Source: Bacteroidota bacterium
Lineage (GTDB): Bacteria > Bacteroidota > Bacteroidia > Cytophagales > Amoebophilaceae
Direction: 5' to 3'
NCBI GenBank assembly: GCA_024206165.1
Contig: JAAGZN010000262.1
Coordinates: forward strand, 1-38,956
DNA: 38,956 bases
A model generated the notes under the pieces. The model saw nothing but the letters and a program-made list of their open reading frames with translations, did not search any database and had not been told where the DNA came from. The position numbers and the translations under genes are program-made. Below, in pieces: positions 25,904-35,719 of the stretch; position 1 is the stretch's first letter; each line of letters begins with the position of its first letter.

Positions 25904-27970
25904 TTATTTTACAAAAAAATTGGTTTCAAGGTTCTTATTACTAAGTTTTTCTATTTTGTCTAATACAATATTTAAATTAGTTATAGATTCTTGGCATTTA
26001 TAATCAACACAAAAATATGCCTTTGTAATTTTATCTATATTCTTTTTTTCATCTATTAAAGGAATGTTTGATATATTTTCTGAACCTATTGCTAAAATAT
26101 TATCATTTTCTAAAGAATTAATTTTTGAAATCCAATTTTTATATTCTTCCCCTTTGATTATTATATAAACAAAAGGATTAATTTTTCGTAATGTCAAGTT
26201 AGCCCAATATAAAAAATGAGTGGGATCATCGGCTATTGAGCTCAACATATTCTTTAGCATTTTATCTGAAGTATTAATATATTTTGGAATATTGAATAAA
26301 TGACCTATCAAATCCAAATTTTCACACATTATTGAGTTAGCACTTGCTATACTGCCATCCAAAGTATATTTTTTATTTGAAAATAATTCACCTTCTTCTA
26401 AACTAGAAAAAAAGAAAAACCCATCTTTTTCATCATAAAATTTTCTAAATGTCGAATCTAAAAGATCTTTTGCTAACAAGCACCAATCTTCTTCTAAAGT
26501 GACATGATATAAATCTATAAATGATTTAATTATCCAAGCATAATCTTCTAAATATCCCTTTTGATAAACATTCCCTTTATAATAAGTATGCCATACAGAA
26601 TAATCTTTTATCAAATATTTTTTAATAAAATTAGCAATATGTTTAGCTTTTTTTAAAAATAGAGGTTCTTTAAAAGTTTTATATGCATTTAATAAAGCTA
26701 TCAACATCTGAGCATTCCATGAAGCTATTATTTTTTGATCAATTAGGGGATGTTGGCGTCTATACCTTTCATTAAATAATTTCAATTTACAAATTTCTAT
26801 TGTATCCTTAAGTTCATCATTTACATCATCAAAATTATTTGCATATAAGACATTTTCTCCTTTTACCCAATTTCCTTCATCTATTATATTATAATATTTA
26901 CAAAATTGATCACTATCTTCTCCAAGCAAATTATAAATTTCTGTCTTTTTCCAAGTATAGTATTTACCTTCTTTACCTTCGCTATCTGAATTAATAGAAC
27001 AATAAAATCCGCCATCTTCATCTAATAATTCTCTTATACAAAATTTAATTGTATCATAAACAGTTTTTTTATATTTCCTATTTTTAAAAGCTTTATAAGA
27101 TTTTGAGTATAAACTAATTAATTGTGAATTGTCGTATAACATCTTTTCAAAATGAGGAATTCTCCATTTTGAATCAATACTATATCGAGAAAAGCCTCCT
27201 CCTATATGATCATAGATACCGCCATCATTAATATTATCTAACATCAATTTTAATGATTTGAGTTCTTTAGTATTATCTATAAATTTAGAGTTATTTTTAG
27301 TAATATTTTGATTATACTCTAAAAGAAATATCCCTAAATCAGCTAAAGGAAATTTCTTTACCCCTTCTAGCCCTCCATATTTATGATCTAAGCTATTATA
27401 TATTTTTTCAAAAATATTATTACAAAAAATTAGGGAATAACTATTATTTTCTGTGTTTTTATTTGCTTTATAATATTTATTTATTGTTGAATTGACTGTA
27501 TTTACAAAAGCTAATGACGCTTCTTCTAATCTTTCTCTATGATTTATAAATGAATCTGAGATATCTTTAATTAATGAAATAAATATATCATTCTCAAAAT
27601 ATGTTCCACCATAAAATGGTCTTCCATCTGGTAATAAAAAGATATTTAATGGCCATCCTCCATCTATACCCATAGATAATAATGAATTCATATAAAACTT
27701 ATCTATATCAGGTCGATCTTCTCTATCTACTTTAATATTGACAAAATTAGAATTTAAAATTTCAGCTACTATGGGATCTGAAAAAGATTCTTTTGACATG
27801 ACATTACACCAATGACATGAAAGATATCCTATACTTAGAAATACAGGTTTATTTCCTTTAATAGCAATTTTAAATGTTTTCTCTTCCCATGGATACCAAT
27901 TTATTGGATCTTTGGAGTCTTTTAACAAATATGAACCTATTTCTTTTGTTAAATTATTTATAACAGCCAT
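25904..27970 (-). CDS. YyaL-type thioredoxin-fold protein (DUF255)
   Basis: A 688-residue protein of the YyaL/SPATA20 family. The N-terminal DUF255 thioredoxin-like domain holds Cys52-His-Trp-Cys55 in YLSCHWCNVM and the family motifs INWYPWEEKTF and VDREDRPDIDKFYMNS. From about residue 190 an (alpha/alpha)6 barrel like that of N-acylglucosamine 2-epimerases follows, with GGIYDHIGGGFSRYS and WRIPHFEKMLYDNSQL. The family is conserved from bacteria to mammals; its biochemical role is unsettled. No signal peptide is present, so it is cytoplasmic. Length is normal. It lies 287 bp downstream of the SPFH gene, which suggests its own promoter. Confidence 0.93.
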   Translation of the reverse strand: MAVINNLTKEIGSYLLKDSKDPINWYPWEEKTFKIAIKGNKPVFLSIGYLSCHWCNVMSKESFSDPIVAEILNSNFVNIKVDREDRPDIDKFYMNSLLSMGIDGGWPLNIFLLPDGRPFYGGTYFENDIFISLIKDISDSFINHRERLEEASLAFVNTVNSTINKYYKANKNTENNSYSLIFCNNIFEKIYNSLDHKYGGLEGVKKFPLADLGIFLLEYNQNITKNNSKFIDNTKELKSLKLMLDNINDGGIYDHIGGGFSRYSIDSKWRIPHFEKMLYDNSQLISLYSKSYKAFKNRKYKKTVYDTIKFCIRELLDEDGGFYCSINSDSEGKEGKYYTWKKTEIYNLLGEDSDQFCKYYNIIDEGNWVKGENVLYANNFDDVNDELKDTIEICKLKLFNERYRRQHPLIDQKIIASWNAQMLIALLNAYKTFKEPLFLKKAKHIANFIKKYLIKDYSVWHTYYKGNVYQKGYLEDYAWIIKSFIDLYHVTLEEDWCLLAKDLLDSTFRKFYDEKDGFFFFSSLEEGELFSNKKYTLDGSIASANSIMCENLDLIGHLFNIPKYINTSDKMLKNMLSSIADDPTHFLYWANLTLRKINPFVYIIIKGEEYKNWISKINSLENDNILAIGSENISNIPLIDEKKNIDKITKAYFCVDYKCQESITNLNIVLDKIEKLSNKNLETNFFVK

Positions 27971-28257
27971 AAAACTATTGTTTTAACTGAAATTTATATT
28001 AAAATAAAAATTATATATTCATTTCTTTCAATAAATCTATTAAAAGTAATAATTTAGATTGAAAAATCAATATTTATTGTTCTTATTTTTGCTATTTATA
28101 TTATAATTAGGAGAAATATAGTACAATTATTTTCAATATGTACATTGGACTTTAATAAAATTGAATACTATAAAAACTAACTTTGTATTAAGACAAACTT
28201 ATGAATTGCTATACTATTATGTTTTTGCTTATTAAAATCAATAATTAAATAAAGGAT

Positions 28258-29073
28258 TTAATTATTGCCTAAAATTATGGGCAATCCTTCTTTTCCTTGT
28301 CCTACAATAACAACTTTAGTATTATTTGATTGAGCAAGTTCTAAAGTTGCTTCTATACCTTTCCATTTTAATAATTTATCTGATATTCCTTTAGAAACTA
28401 TATCTTGGAAATCTTTAATTCCTTTAGCTTCTATTCTTTTTCTTTCTGCTTCTTTAGATTCTTTGATTAATTTAAATTCATATTCTTTTGACTCTTGCTC
28501 TTGCTTTAATTTTTTTTCAATAGCAATTTTAATTGTTTCAGGCAATGTAATGCTTCTTATTAATACGGTATCTAAATTTATATGATTTTTCAGAATATTA
28601 TTTTTCGCTTCACTAAAAATTTCTTCTTGAATCAAATCTCTTTTACTTGAATAAAGCTGTTCTGGAGTATATTTTCCTATTACTTTCCTTGCTGATGAAC
28701 TTATTTCTGGAACAACTATCTTTTCTACATAATTTTTTCCTAATTTTTTATGTAGGATTCCAAGTTCATCTTTTTTTGGGGCATATCGGAAAGAAATATT
28801 TAACTTTATCGACAATCCGCTATTAGAAAGCACATCCATTGTTTTTGATCCTTCCCTTGTCCTTACATCATAGATATACATTTTATTCCATGGTGCTATT
28901 ATATGGAATCCTTCTTCAAATTGTCTTTTTGTTAATGTTCCTCCTTTAAATTTTTGATATAGTACTCCTGCACAACCGGATTTTATTGTTATAAACATTG
29001 TTGGCAGAAAAGATATTGATAATGCAATCATTCCAACTACTATTGCAAGGGGTAATATTTTTTTATTTTCCAT
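28258..29073 (-). CDS. SPFH/prohibitin-family membrane protein
   Basis: A 271-residue prohibitin-type SPFH protein. An N-terminal transmembrane segment covers about residues 8-28. The SPFH domain spans about 30-200: CAGVLYQKFKGG, GFHIIAPWNKMYIYDVRT, ISFRYAPKKDELG, VVPEISSSARKVIGKYTPEQ and DTVLIRSITLPETIKIAIEKK. A helical tail follows, and VVIVGQGKEGLPIILGNN closes the protein. Such proteins form large rings on the membrane and often restrain FtsH-type proteases; that partner is not in the window. It lies 34 bp after surA and looks like the last gene of the Bam-region operon. Confidence 0.88.
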   Translation of the reverse strand: MENKKILPLAIVVGMIALSISFLPTMFITIKSGCAGVLYQKFKGGTLTKRQFEEGFHIIAPWNKMYIYDVRTREGSKTMDVLSNSGLSIKLNISFRYAPKKDELGILHKKLGKNYVEKIVVPEISSSARKVIGKYTPEQLYSSKRDLIQEEIFSEAKNNILKNHINLDTVLIRSITLPETIKIAIEKKLKQEQESKEYEFKLIKESKEAERKRIEAKGIKDFQDIVSKGISDKLLKWKGIEATLELAQSNNTKVVIVGQGKEGLPIILGNN

Positions 29074-29107
29074 AACTATTATTATTTTTTATTTATTAAA
29101 ACTAAAC

Positions 29108-30499
29108 TTATTTCCATATTTCTTCTTCATATTTCTTATAATCTTTATCTATATAAATTATAGATTCTGCTTTTGCTTTTAATATCCATTCTTTAATTTT
29201 ATTATTCTTTTTTTGTGCTAAAAGAACTTTTGATATTTCATCAAAATCGTATTTAATATTAGCCTTTCGTGATTCTAATTTATTATCTATATATATCAAT
29301 TCCATAGCAATACCTTCTTCTGTAGAAGTTAGAAAAGGTCCTAAAATTGATTTTTCTTGTAAATTAAAAACTGATTTATTTAAATTTTGTGGAAATTCAT
29401 CTTTATCCTTTTCAAATCTGATATTTCCTTCTTTTGTCTTTAAGAATCCGCTAAGTTTAAAATCTTCGCTTTCTTTATCTAAAGAATTTATATATTTATC
29501 TATACTGATTTCATTATTATAAATTTTATATTTTAATTTATTCAATTCTGCTATAGCATTTTGTTTCTGCCCTTCTAAATCTTTTGGCTTAATTAAAATA
29601 TGACGAGTTCTATAAGTATTTCCTCTTCTTTTCAATAATTGAATGATATACATACCATGTGAAGTTTCTATTATATCCGAAGTTGAATAGTTAGATTTAG
29701 AATTTTGAATTGGTGATAATTTAATGACAGCTTCGATATATTTTTTTGGTAATAGAGCATTTTGTGGTTCCCAAAAATAACCAATATCTCCTCCTCGTTC
29801 AGCTGAAATCTTATCATCAGAATATTCTATAGCCAAATCTTCAAAATCAGCTCCTTTTCTTAATCTACTCTTTATATTGTTTAACAATTTTAATATGCCT
29901 TTTCTCTCTTTGTCTGTGACTTTGAGATGTTTCACAATTCTTTTTAAACATATTTGTTGCTCATGAAAAGGGATATTTTGTTGATTCGTATTTTCTAAAT
30001 ATTCTTTTACTTCTTTATTACTTATTGTGACAGATCTTGTTAGTTTTCCTCTCATCATATCCCTAATAAACATTTCTGTAGTTGATTTTTTTAGTACCTT
30101 TCTTAATTCTTCCATATTCATTTTTATAGATTTTTCTAATCTATTCTCTGAGTTTCCATATCTGGCTAAAATTTGTTTTAAACGATCTTTATAATAAACA
30201 TCAATTAAACTTTGATCTATCTCAATATTTGTGCCTGCTTTAGATAAGAATAATTTAGATAGTATCATATTTTTTAATACTATTGGTTTAGCTTCTTCTT
30301 TAGATACTCCAAATTGAGCAATATATTGAGCTACACCTTGTTTAATATCAGTGTAAAAGATTACTTGATCATTAATGCGGGCTATTATTTTATCAAGTTC
30401 TATTGTTTTTACTTTTGCTTTAGCAAATAGATTAATATCTACCAAAAACAAAATAAAAAGTATTTTAGAATATTTTTTTTGAGATTTAATAAATTTCAT
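29108..30499 (-). CDS. surA: Periplasmic peptidyl-prolyl isomerase/chaperone SurA
   Basis: A 463-residue secreted chaperone that escorts outer-membrane proteins to BamA. A signal peptide (ILFILFLVDINLFA) ends near residue 26. The SurA N-domain follows (IIARINDQVIFYTDI). The first parvulin domain, about 183-290, has KGADFEDLAIEYSDD, RGGDIGYF and ETSHGMYIIQLL. A second begins at TRHILIKP (298-305) and is more diverged, lacking a clear DF-LA-YS motif. The start overlaps the end of the upstream SurA-like gene by 14 bp, which indicates tight cotranscription. Confidence 0.9.
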   Translation of the reverse strand: MKFIKSQKKYSKILFILFLVDINLFAKAKVKTIELDKIIARINDQVIFYTDIKQGVAQYIAQFGVSKEEAKPIVLKNMILSKLFLSKAGTNIEIDQSLIDVYYKDRLKQILARYGNSENRLEKSIKMNMEELRKVLKKSTTEMFIRDMMRGKLTRSVTISNKEVKEYLENTNQQNIPFHEQQICLKRIVKHLKVTDKERKGILKLLNNIKSRLRKGADFEDLAIEYSDDKISAERGGDIGYFWEPQNALLPKKYIEAVIKLSPIQNSKSNYSTSDIIETSHGMYIIQLLKRRGNTYRTRHILIKPKDLEGQKQNAIAELNKLKYKIYNNEISIDKYINSLDKESEDFKLSGFLKTKEGNIRFEKDKDEFPQNLNKSVFNLQEKSILGPFLTSTEEGIAMELIYIDNKLESRKANIKYDFDEISKVLLAQKKNNKIKEWILKAKAESIIYIDKDYKKYEEEIWK

Positions 30500-31352
30500 A
30501 ATTTTTTCTTTTTTTTGCTTTGTCCAAAATATCTTTTAAAAGTTGATTTCTAAGTTCTACTTTATTTTTATGAATAATTTTATTTTTTATTTTTTCTGTA
30601 ACAAATTCTATTGGTGAAACTTCATTAGAAATTTTATATTTGAGAATTTGGAAGTAATATATATTATCTTTACCGATAACTTTATTGATCTTTTTTTTAT
30701 TCATTCTTTTTACCAATCTCAATTTATCTCTTTCATTTTCTAAAGGTGTTTCATTGATCATATCATCAAATTTAAACCAAATTGACGAATTCAAAAAATA
30801 GGACTTTGCATTTTCTTGACAATATGATTTTAATTTCTCAATATCTTCCTCTTTTGATGATAAGAACAAATTTAATAAATTATTACTATTTTTTGCAGAT
30901 CTTGGTATTACTGCAAATCTACCTTTTACAATATTTTCTTTAAGTTCAAAATTATTTCTATTTTCATTATAATATTGTTCAATTTCTTCATCTGAAATAT
31001 CATAATTAATTTTATCTTTTAAAGAGTTTTCAATAAAATCATGAATAATGAGGGCATATTCATAATCTAATTTTTTTCTTTCAACTTCAAATTTATTATA
31101 GCTTCCTATTTTTTTAGCTTCTGAAATTATAAGATGCTTTTTCACCCATTCATTGATGAATTGTTGAGTTATCTTTTGTTTTTCTTTATTGTTAATACCT
31201 TCTAAAACTGGTGAAAGATCTGATTTAAATAATTTAATATCACCAACTCTAGCAATAACTTTATCGTTAGAATATTTTTTGAATAAAATATTTGGAGTCA
31301 AACAAATAAATGTTAAAAATAATTTAAAAATTTGATTTGTTAAAAATATCAT
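30486..31352 (-). CDS. SurA-like periplasmic chaperone with degenerate isomerase domain
   Basis: A 288-residue exported protein. The leader (about residues 6-24) is hydrophobic, and the mature part starts near KKYSNDKVIARVGD. The region IARVGDIKLFKSDL, then QQFINEWVKKHLIISEAKK and ISDEEIEQYYNENRNNF, matches the N-terminal chaperone domain of SurA/PrsA proteins. Where a parvulin domain should follow, only IVKGRFAVIP and INKVIGKDNIYYFQILKYK are recognisable, without the catalytic-type motifs, so it is probably a chaperone without isomerase activity. Bacteroidota commonly keep a second SurA-type gene next to surA. Its stop overlaps the surA start by 14 bp. Confidence 0.75.
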   Translation of the reverse strand: MIFLTNQIFKLFLTFICLTPNILFKKYSNDKVIARVGDIKLFKSDLSPVLEGINNKEKQKITQQFINEWVKKHLIISEAKKIGSYNKFEVERKKLDYEYALIIHDFIENSLKDKINYDISDEEIEQYYNENRNNFELKENIVKGRFAVIPRSAKNSNNLLNLFLSSKEEDIEKLKSYCQENAKSYFLNSSIWFKFDDMINETPLENERDKLRLVKRMNKKKINKVIGKDNIYYFQILKYKISNEVSPIEFVTEKIKNKIIHKNKVELRNQLLKDILDKAKKRKNYEIY

Positions 31353-31453
31353 TGATTAAAATAATGAGTTGATTTAATTTTACATAAATGCCCAAAAATA
31401 TTATTACAATACATATTGCGCATTTACGAAAATTTTATATAAAGATTATTATT

Positions 31454-32065
31454 CTATAATTTAGATTTCATTTTTAAAAGAATTTGATTAGTACAATCAT
31501 ATTCATTATTTAAACAAATTACTCTTGTACCTCTATTTCCATAAATAAAGAAAATAGATACTCCCAAACTTTTACCATATTTACGCACAGCTTCATCTAT
31601 CTTTTTATCATATTTAGCGATTAAATCCATATTTTTAGAATTTAACTTTTGAGTAATTTCCATTTGTTCTTGTCCTAATGTATTTCTTAATTTCATCAAT
31701 TCTTTAGTTTCTTTTTCTCTTTGTGATGGATTAAGTCTTTCAGCTGATTCTTGAAATCTTTTTGCTCTTTGTTCAAAGTTTTTAGCTTTTTCCTGAAATT
31801 CTTTAGTTAATCTTTCTGCTTCTGCTTTAAGTTTGTTACGCTCAAGTTCAAATTTTGGTATTGAAGAAAATATTGCATCTTCATTAACTACTCTGATATC
31901 GTAATTTTTAGGAACAGAATTTATCGGTGAAATACCTACAAATACTAGAAAAAGTAATAATAGAAAAAATTTACTGAAATACTTAGTTATTTTTGATTCT
32001 TTACTTAAAGAAAATTTATTTATTATATTTTGCATTTTATTTAAATTTGATGTTAATAAATCCAT
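31454..32065 (-). CDS. skp: Periplasmic chaperone Skp/OmpH
   Basis: A 203-residue OmpH-family protein, the trimeric jellyfish-shaped chaperone that holds unfolded outer-membrane proteins. A long basic N-region precedes the hydrophobic core (about residues 33-45, FFLLLLFLVFVGI). A later start at Met11 (32035) would shorten that region and is possible. The mature part has the Skp pattern IRVVNEDAIFSSIP, a long coiled-coil arm (about 70-165) and a closing GVSIFFIYG strand. Two Cys near the C-terminus (Cys184, Cys191) are unusual and might form a disulfide. It follows bamA after 47 bp. Confidence 0.88.
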   Translation of the reverse strand: MDLLTSNLNKMQNIINKFSLSKESKITKYFSKFFLLLLFLVFVGISPINSVPKNYDIRVVNEDAIFSSIPKFELERNKLKAEAERLTKEFQEKAKNFEQRAKRFQESAERLNPSQREKETKELMKLRNTLGQEQMEITQKLNSKNMDLIAKYDKKIDEAVRKYGKSLGVSIFFIYGNRGTRVICLNNEYDCTNQILLKMKSKL

Positions 32066-32112
32066 AATTGTACTTATATCAATATTGATATTGACAATTT
32101 CATGTTGTGAAT

Positions 32113-34773
32113 TTAAGCAATACCTGACGAAAAATGAATTTCAGGACTTAAATTTTTAGTATCCTTATCAATTTTCCAACCAAAGTGTATTCCTAAAGGT
32201 CCCAACATTGGTATTATGGCTCTAAATCCAAAACCATATGAAGCATATCCTAACATTTCTGAAAAATCAAATTTATCATATTGTGCCCATGTATTACCTG
32301 CTTCAGTAAATAATAAAACATATATTGGCATAAATGAGACAAAACTTAAGTATTGTCTCATTTCAAAAGTTAGTTTGTCATAAATTACTCCTCCTCGAAA
32401 TCCTGAATCGCTATTTGGCACATGATAACCATTGCTATAACCTCTAAGTCTCACAGCTTTTTGAGATAAAAGCGGATTATGACCTGGCACTTGTCCTTCT
32501 CCTCCAAAATGGTATCTTCTATAAGGTCCTATACCATACTTAGATGAATATGCTCCTAAAAATCCCATTTCAAATGTTGCTGCAAGGACTGTAGTTTTAA
32601 ATAATTGATTATATTTTGAAGCATGTATTGACCATTGATGGTATTCTGTATAATCATTTGAAATATCTGTTGGATCTATATTTTTAAATAATGAATATGG
32701 AGGAGTTAGAATTCCGGATAATCCCATTTTATAACCCTGTGTTGGGAAAAAAGGACTATCAGTATTATTTTTTTTGATTCCAATATTAAAATTTAAATCT
32801 ATAGATTTGCCTATTCTTCTATTTTCATCTTGTGGTAAGATTAGTATTTCTTTAAATGATCTATGATCATAAGAAAACCCTGAAAAGATAGTTGTATCTT
32901 TAATCCAACTTAATCTTTTACCAATTGTTGTAGAGATACCTGTACTTTTAATAAAACCATCATAACCTTCTTCTATATCTAGTAACTTATCACCTTCATA
33001 TGATTTTACAGATGCTAGAGGATCATAATTGAGTGGAGGAATAACTGCTTCTTTTGATTGATCACCCCATGAATGCCATACATTAAAATTAAGTTCTATA
33101 GGAAATCTACCCCAATTAAAAACCCACGGATCATGAAGATCAAAATATATCTTTTGATAGGATTTAGATTTCTCAAAAGCAAAAGTTCCTGTTTGACCAC
33201 CTCCAAATGGTAGTTCCCTCCTAAAAATACCTCCTAATGCTAAGTTGTTAAATTGTCCCCCAATAGTTCCAACAAAACCCGTCTCTGCCATTGATAATTT
33301 AGCTTGAAATTGCATATCAAGTTTTTCTTTTAAGACATATTCGATATCTACAGTTCCATTTTCTCTATCAGGTAAAGTATAATGTTTAAATTTAGTAGTA
33401 TCTATAATATTAGCTCTTCCCAATGCATTTTTTGAAAGCATAACATCGTAATTACTATATTTATGAGTTGGGATAGTATATATATAACGGCGAATTGTTC
33501 TATCTTTGGAGATTTTGGTGCCGGAGATATTTACATTATTGACAATGGCTTGTTTTCCTTCATCTATTTTAACTACTAAGTCTATTTTATTTCCTTCTAT
33601 TTTATAAGTTTCTAGTTCTATATTACAAAATAAATAGCCTCGATTGTGGTAATATGTCTTAATAGAATTTTCTGGATCTGCAAATAGATTTCTTTCTAAT
33701 GTGTCTTTATCGTAATATCTATTTGTTTTTACATTTAATATTTTATTTAGTTCCTTATCTGTAAATGATTTATTTCCTACCCATTTAATACTATTTAAAA
33801 CATATCTTGGACCTTCATATATTTCTACAAATAAATCTATTGTTTGCTCATCATGTCTTTTAAACTCTTTTTTAACTATTGCAGCATCTATATATCCATT
33901 TTTATAATATAAGCCTCTTTTAATATGAAGTTCTAAATCTGCTTCATATGGTTCTTCTTTAAAACTAACTCCAAATAAATTAGAATATATTGTAAAGAAT
34001 TCATCTTTTAAATAACTAATTCTAACTTGTCTATCTTTTGGAGATTTATATTTGTGAAATACTTTTATAAAGATGCTTTTAAAAAATCTTGTTAATATAC
34101 TTGGTCTTCTAACCTCTTTAGTTAAAATCATTTTATGCTTTAATGTATCAGAATCATAAACTTTGTTTCCTTTAAAATAAATTTTATGAGCCTTTTGAGC
34201 TTTATTTTTTGTGACTTTAATATTTAAAGAAACTCCATTATTTATATTTGTATTTGTTTCTTTAGTAATCTTTATATCAGGATAAAAGTATCCATCTTTA
34301 GAAAGTTGAGCAATTATATTACTTTTAATATTTTCCAAAAAATACTCAGTTATTACTTTTCCTCTTTGTAAATCACTTTTATCTACAATAGCTTCTTCTT
34401 CTTTTTCTGAGAGGCCTTCTATATTAAAATCAGTTAGTATTTCGCCTAATTTTACTTTTATTAATAAACTGATCTTTTCATCTGAAAGGATTTCGCCTTC
34501 TATGGAAACATCATTTACGATATGACGTTTCCATATTTTATTCATTGCTTGATTTATTTTTGTATCTGATAATCTTATTATTTCTCCCTTTTTAAGACTT
34601 GAAATTGAAATAAAAACATTTTCTGGTATATTTTCATTACCTTCAACTTTTATTTCATCAATTATATAAATTCCATCATTATCTTCTCCAAAACATTGTT
34701 TTTGAGGATATAGGAATATTATTGTCAGAAATAGATAAAATAATCCAATAATATATTTTCTCATTTTTTTCAT
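32113..34773 (-). CDS. bamA: Outer-membrane protein assembly factor BamA
   Basis: An 886-residue Omp85 protein, the essential insertase for outer-membrane barrels. I choose the ATG at 34773 (MKKMRKYIIGLFYL), which starts a normal signal peptide, over an in-frame TTG seven codons upstream. POTRA domains run from about residue 38 to 450, with IDEIKVEGNENIP, FNIEGLSEKEE, HKIYFKGNKVYD, LNSIKWVGNKSFTD and VNNVNISGTKISKD marking five units. The third is stretched by a Lys-rich insert, as often in Bacteroidota. The barrel starts near LDMQFQAKLSMAETGFVG, and loop 6 has the conserved RLRGYSNG. The protein ends HFSSGIA, without the usual terminal aromatic residue. It is followed by skp; the gap to uppS carries a repeat. 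Confidence 0.94.
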   Translation of the reverse strand: MKKMRKYIIGLFYLFLTIIFLYPQKQCFGEDNDGIYIIDEIKVEGNENIPENVFISISSLKKGEIIRLSDTKINQAMNKIWKRHIVNDVSIEGEILSDEKISLLIKVKLGEILTDFNIEGLSEKEEEAIVDKSDLQRGKVITEYFLENIKSNIIAQLSKDGYFYPDIKITKETNTNINNGVSLNIKVTKNKAQKAHKIYFKGNKVYDSDTLKHKMILTKEVRRPSILTRFFKSIFIKVFHKYKSPKDRQVRISYLKDEFFTIYSNLFGVSFKEEPYEADLELHIKRGLYYKNGYIDAAIVKKEFKRHDEQTIDLFVEIYEGPRYVLNSIKWVGNKSFTDKELNKILNVKTNRYYDKDTLERNLFADPENSIKTYYHNRGYLFCNIELETYKIEGNKIDLVVKIDEGKQAIVNNVNISGTKISKDRTIRRYIYTIPTHKYSNYDVMLSKNALGRANIIDTTKFKHYTLPDRENGTVDIEYVLKEKLDMQFQAKLSMAETGFVGTIGGQFNNLALGGIFRRELPFGGGQTGTFAFEKSKSYQKIYFDLHDPWVFNWGRFPIELNFNVWHSWGDQSKEAVIPPLNYDPLASVKSYEGDKLLDIEEGYDGFIKSTGISTTIGKRLSWIKDTTIFSGFSYDHRSFKEILILPQDENRRIGKSIDLNFNIGIKKNNTDSPFFPTQGYKMGLSGILTPPYSLFKNIDPTDISNDYTEYHQWSIHASKYNQLFKTTVLAATFEMGFLGAYSSKYGIGPYRRYHFGGEGQVPGHNPLLSQKAVRLRGYSNGYHVPNSDSGFRGGVIYDKLTFEMRQYLSFVSFMPIYVLLFTEAGNTWAQYDKFDFSEMLGYASYGFGFRAIIPMLGPLGIHFGWKIDKDTKNLSPEIHFSSGIA

Positions 34774-34803
34774 TTTAATAAGGCTCTCGATCAATGTTAT
34801 GAA

Positions 34804-34900
34804 GTCAAGAAATTAGATCCTTCATTAATTCAGGATGACAAAGATTTTTAATTTATTTTCAACATTTTCCTTACTGAGCTCAGCGAAAAATCTAAAATAA
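34804..34900 (-). repeat. TCATCCTGA-type palindromic repeat between uppS and bamA
   Basis: On the minus strand, TGTCATCCTGAATTAATGAA (34821-34840) with the following GGATCTA, and upstream TTCGCTGAGCTCAG (34876-34889), correspond to the two ends of a widespread bacterial palindromic repeat. The same element occurs twice in 37088-37366. CTGAGCTCAG is itself a perfect 10-bp palindrome. The repeat lies inside the presumed operon, in the untranslated gap before bamA, where an RNA structure could act on transcript stability. Confidence 0.7.
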
Positions 34901-34929
34901 TTTAGATCAAAAGCAACACTTTATTGATT

Positions 34930-35688
34930 TTAAGTATTCATTGATGAGTTATTTAATTGCTCACTAATTTTACCAAATCGTCTTTCTCTATTTTTAAATT
35001 CTAAAATGATATTATTAAAAATAGTTTCATTAAAATCGGGCCATAACTCATTTATAAAAAATATTTCGGTATAAGAAAGTTGCCATAGCAAAAAGTTACT
35101 TAATCTCTTTTCTCCGCTTGTTCTAATTAAAAGATCTGGATCAGGAATATCAGATGTTTGCAAATAGTTTTTAAACTGGGGTTCATCAATATTATTAATA
35201 TCTACATTATTTTTTGATATATCAGAACTTAATTTTTTAACAGCTTCTAAAATCTCCCATCTGCCAGTATAATCTAATGCTATTAATAATGTTAAACCTT
35301 TATTATTTTGCGTATCGTTAATAGCTTGATCCAATAGTTTTGTTATAGAGGGAGAAATATTTGATAAGTCACCAATAACTTTCAGTTTTATATCATTTTC
35401 TATTAGAAATTTTTTTTCATTAATTAAAGACCTTGAAAGGAGTTTCATAATATAATCTACTTCTTTTTTAGGCCTCAGCCAGTTTTCCTTTGAAAAGGCA
35501 AATAAACTGAGATATTGTATTTTTTGTTTTAAACAATATTTAATAACACACTTAGCGGTCTTAGCTCCTTTTTTATGTCCTTCAAACCTTGGCAAATCAT
35601 TTTTCAAAGCCCATCGACCATTACCATCCATAATAACAGATATATGTCTGAGATCTTTATTTTGACTTTTTTTTGTTATTATATTCAA
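34930..35688 (-). CDS. uppS: Undecaprenyl diphosphate synthase
   Basis: A 252-residue cis-prenyltransferase that makes the C55 lipid carrier for peptidoglycan and other envelope glycans. The signature ISVIMDGNGRWA has catalytic Asp21, followed by FEGHKKGAKT, LSLFAFSKENW and, near the C-terminus, LLIRTSGEKRLSNFLLWQL and YTEIFF. All are canonical. No ATG gives a sensible start, so translation probably begins at the TTG at 35688, which leaves a normal short leader before the HISVIMDG motif. The gene lies 31 bp downstream of queA. Confidence 0.94.
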   Translation of the reverse strand: MNIITKKSQNKDLRHISVIMDGNGRWALKNDLPRFEGHKKGAKTAKCVIKYCLKQKIQYLSLFAFSKENWLRPKKEVDYIMKLLSRSLINEKKFLIENDIKLKVIGDLSNISPSITKLLDQAINDTQNNKGLTLLIALDYTGRWEILEAVKKLSSDISKNNVDINNIDEPQFKNYLQTSDIPDPDLLIRTSGEKRLSNFLLWQLSYTEIFFINELWPDFNETIFNNIILEFKNRERRFGKISEQLNNSSMNT

Positions 35689-35719
35689 GACTTTTGAAAT
35701 TATGTTAATATTATTAAAA

